From Hymenobacter baengnokdamensis (GTDB lineage: Bacteria; Bacteroidota; Bacteroidia; Cytophagales; Hymenobacteraceae): 64,000 bases of DNA. Positions 62,400-64,000 of the stretch are shown here, piece after piece (positions within the stretch are counted from its first letter, which is position 1; each line of letters opens with the position of its first letter). Location: contig NZ_CP044285.1 in NCBI RefSeq assembly GCF_008728635.1, forward strand, positions 4,340,001 to 4,404,000, given 5' to 3'. The position numbers and the translations under genes were made by a program. Under the pieces are notes generated by a model. The model did not search any database and was not told the DNA's origin. It was given only the letters and a program-made list of their open reading frames with translations.

Positions 62400-62445
62400 G
62401 CGGGCGTATCCGCGAAATCCGTTAAATCCGTTAAATCTGCGGTCA
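62400..62445. repeat. Right arm of the perfect 46-bp inverted repeat
   Basis: Reverse complement of 61798-61843, ending AAATCTGCGGTCA. Its last three bases (62443-62445) are the tgt stop codon when read on the minus strand. Confidence 0.9.
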
Positions 62446-63573
62446 AAGGCGGCGCATCAGCTTCTCCACCATCCCCTTTTTCCACTCGCCAAACGTGCCG
62501 GCCACGATTTGCTGGCGTGCTTCCTTCACCAGCCACAGATAAAAGGTGAGGTTGTGCTGCGAGGCAATCTGCGCCCCCAGCATTTCCTTGGCCTGAAAGA
62601 GGTGGCGCAGGTAGGCTTTGGTGTAGAATGTGCTGGCGTGGCCGCCCAGCGCCTCGTCGATGGGCGAGAAGTCCAGCTCCCACTTCTTGTTGGTGACGTT
62701 GATAATGCCCTGGGTAGTGAACAGCATGCCGTTGCGGGCATTACGGGTGGGCATCACGCAGTCGAACATATCTACCCCTAACGCTATATTTTCCAGGATA
62801 TTGGCCGGGGTGCCCACGCCCATAAGGTAGCGCGGCTTGTCGGGGGGCAGAATATCGCAGACCAGCTCGGTCATCTCGTACATCAGCTCGGCGGGCTCGC
62901 CCACGCTGAGGCCGCCGATGGCGTTGCCGGCGCGGCCCTGCCCGGCCACAAACTCGGCCGATTGCCGGCGCAAATCCTTAAAGGTGCTGCCCTGCACGAT
63001 GGGGAAAAGATTCTGCTCGTAGCCGTAGAGCGGCTCGGTGGTGTCGAGGCGCTGAATGCAGCGCGTGAGCCAGCGGTGCGTCATATCGAGCGAGCGGCGG
63101 GCGTAGTCGTACTCGCAGGGCCAGGGCGTGCACTCGTCGAAGGCCATGATGATATCGGCCCCGATGCGGCGCTGAATATCCATCACGCCCTCGGGCGAAA
63201 ACAGGTGCTTGGAGCCGTCGATGTGCGAGCGGAACGTAACGCCTTCCTCCTTAATCTTGCGGGTGCCGCTGAGCGAAAACACCTGGTAGCCGCCGCTATC
63301 GGTAAGAATGGGCCGGTCCCAGCCGTTGAATTTGTGCAGGCCGCCGGCAGCTTGCAGCACGTCGAGGCCGGGGCGCAGGTACAGATGGTAGGTATTGCCC
63401 AGAATAATCTGGGCCTGCACATCCTGCTTCAGCTCGCGCTGACCCACGGCCTTCACGGTGCCGGCCGTGCCAACGGGCATAAAAATGGGCGTCTCGATAA
63501 CCCCGTGCGCGGTAGTAAGGCGGCCGGCGCGGGCCTTGGTGCCCGGGTCGTGGGCTTGTAAGTCAAACGTCAT
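62443..63573 (-). CDS. tgt: tRNA-guanine(34) transglycosylase (queuine tRNA-ribosyltransferase)
   Basis: The 376-residue enzyme swaps guanine-34 for a queuosine precursor in Asp, Asn, His and Tyr tRNAs. The substrate-binding core is intact: TDSGGYQVFSLSGTRKIKEE, MAFDECTPWP, NAIGGLSVGE, YLMGVGTP and the nucleophile region ALGVDMFDCVMPTRNARNG. The C-terminal zinc site is altered: where E. coli has CDCYTC before the RAYL motif, this protein has LGGHAS before KAYLRHL, so all three cysteines are gone although the later His (SQHNL) stays. Loss of the cysteines is, as I recall, usual in Bacteroidota. The stop codon lies in an inverted-repeat arm. Confidence 0.93.
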   Translation of the reverse strand: MTFDLQAHDPGTKARAGRLTTAHGVIETPIFMPVGTAGTVKAVGQRELKQDVQAQIILGNTYHLYLRPGLDVLQAAGGLHKFNGWDRPILTDSGGYQVFSLSGTRKIKEEGVTFRSHIDGSKHLFSPEGVMDIQRRIGADIIMAFDECTPWPCEYDYARRSLDMTHRWLTRCIQRLDTTEPLYGYEQNLFPIVQGSTFKDLRRQSAEFVAGQGRAGNAIGGLSVGEPAELMYEMTELVCDILPPDKPRYLMGVGTPANILENIALGVDMFDCVMPTRNARNGMLFTTQGIINVTNKKWELDFSPIDEALGGHASTFYTKAYLRHLFQAKEMLGAQIASQHNLTFYLWLVKEARQQIVAGTFGEWKKGMVEKLMRRL

Positions 63574-63578
63574 TCTGA

Positions 63579-63586
63579 CAAAATTA
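63579..63586 (-). promoter_or_regulatory. -7 box for tgt
   Basis: Minus-strand TAATTTTG, a full consensus match, ends only 5 bases before the tgt ATG. Transcription would begin at or next to the start codon, giving a leaderless or nearly leaderless message. Confidence 0.5.
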
Positions 63587-63595
63587 CCGCCGACT

Positions 63596-63603
63596 TACCT
63601 TTG
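63596..63603 (+). promoter_or_regulatory. -7 box for the GT2 glycosyltransferase
   Basis: TACCTTTG, a full match, ends 12 bases before the proposed start at 63616. It is only 9 bases from the divergent tgt -7 box, so the two promoters should exclude each other. Confidence 0.5.
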
Positions 63604-63615
63604 CGGGCTAATCCT

Positions 63616-64000
63616 GTGTTGTTACCCTCGCTCCCCCACCTGCCTCCCGCCTTGCTGCTGCTGCCCTTGCTACTGGTGCAGGGGTGGTTTTGGGGCCGCT
63701 ATTTCCGGCCGTTTACGCGGCGGCCGGCCGAGGCGGCAGCCACTGAGCCGGGCCCCGATGCCCGGCCGGTCTCGATTATTCTTTGCGCACACAACGAGCT
63801 GGAAAACCTGCGCGAGCTGGTGCCGCTGCTGCTGCGGCAGGACTATGCGGCCGGCTTCGAGCTGGTGCTCATCGACGACCGTAGCCAGGACGATACGTAC
63901 CTGTATGCCCAGCAGCTGAGCCAGTATTACCCTGGCCGCTTCCGGCTCGTGACGGTGACGCACACGCCGGCCGGCTTTTCGCCCAAAAAATATGCGCTTA
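63616..64000 (+). CDS. GT2-family glycosyltransferase, N-terminal part (runs off the window)
   Basis: The frame is open to the window end. A GTG at 63616 (or TTG at 63619) starts a hydrophobic N-terminal segment (PPALLLLPLLLVQGWFWGRY), followed by a GT-A domain: PVSIILCAHNELENLRELVP (residues about 53-72) and FELVLIDDRSQDDTYLYAQQ, including the nucleotide-binding DDRS. This matches membrane-anchored GT2 enzymes of the cellulose-synthase-like type common in Bacteroidota. The catalytic ED/QxxRW part lies outside the window. Start codon and substrate are uncertain. Confidence 0.8.
   Translation, partial: MLLPSLPHLPPALLLLPLLLVQGWFWGRYFRPFTRRPAEAAATEPGPDARPVSIILCAHNELENLRELVPLLLRQDYAAGFELVLIDDRSQDDTYLYAQQLSQYYPGRFRLVTVTHTPAGFSPKKYAL

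Larger units (their letters stand above)
61798..62445. mobile_element. Inverted-repeat-bounded GxxExxY cassette (candidate mobile unit)
   Basis: A 648-bp unit between lptG and tgt is bounded by perfect 46-bp inverted repeats and encodes only the GxxExxY protein. The outer ends coincide with the lptG ATG and the tgt TGA: the right arm supplies the tgt stop codon. No transposase is encoded and no target-site duplication is evident beyond the gene boundaries. In RNA from the minus strand the arms would fold back on each other around the gene. The mobile nature is inferred from structure only. Confidence 0.55.

Noticed and set aside
61798-62445. Inverted-repeat unit considered as a classical insertion sequence
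   Set aside because: No transposase is encoded; the only gene is a GxxExxY protein, and no target duplication is visible. It is reported as a candidate cassette instead.

Overview
The window is a high-GC stretch of a Bacteroidota chromosome, most likely Hymenobacter or a close relative (Cytophagales). The supporting signs are a SusC/SusD pair, a full-length SprA (type 9 secretion/gliding), an Oar-like TonB-dependent receptor, a eukaryote-type glycogen branching enzyme, a queuine transglycosylase without the usual zinc cysteines, few Shine-Dalgarno sequences, and many TAnnTTTG -7 promoter boxes. The genus is inferred from gene content and codon style; no rRNA marker is present.

Region 1 (1-12440) is a chitin/N-acetylglucosamine utilisation locus. 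It holds the start of a LacI-family regulator, a NagB deaminase fused to a PIG-L deacetylase, a NagP-like sugar permease, a GH18 chitinase, SusC and SusD, and a GH20 hexosaminidase. The nagB and susC promoters carry the same architecture: two A/T-tract plus GTGTGCG-type elements, with the proximal palindrome 29 bases before the -33 box in both. This points to one regulator acting on both transcription units.

Region 2 (12564-33845) is mostly housekeeping: glgB, ggt, the rimP-nusA-infB translation/transcription cluster with a terminator-like hairpin in its leader, a small secreted protein, mscL, a crotonase, a polysaccharide flippase, two tatA-type genes, gatA, a LysM lytic transglycosylase, malic enzyme and ruvA.

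Region 3 (34037-49704) holds sprA, gcvH, a VanZ-M28 peptidase fusion, a secreted protein of unknown function, a YicC-type RNase and a large Oar-like TonB-dependent receptor.

Region 4 (49825-64000) is more accessory. It contains a two-gene ATPase + HNH module resembling the Septu anti-phage system, two glycosyltransferases, small membrane proteins, an esterase, an RsmI-like methyltransferase, tandem head-GIN adhesin-like proteins, a sugar-phosphate transferase whose start codon abuts six heptamer repeats, ispE, a DMT transporter and lptG. Between lptG and tgt lies a GxxExxY nuclease-like gene enclosed by a perfect 46-bp inverted repeat, which looks like a small mobile cassette. The window ends inside a GT2 glycosyltransferase.

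Four intergenic hairpins share a CGTCAT(G/A)C...G(C/T)ATGACG stem and form a REP-like repeat family. No tRNA, rRNA, CRISPR array or complete insertion sequence was seen. The best candidates for something undescribed are the inverted-repeat GxxExxY cassette, the compact Septu-like pair and the paired operators of the chitin regulon.
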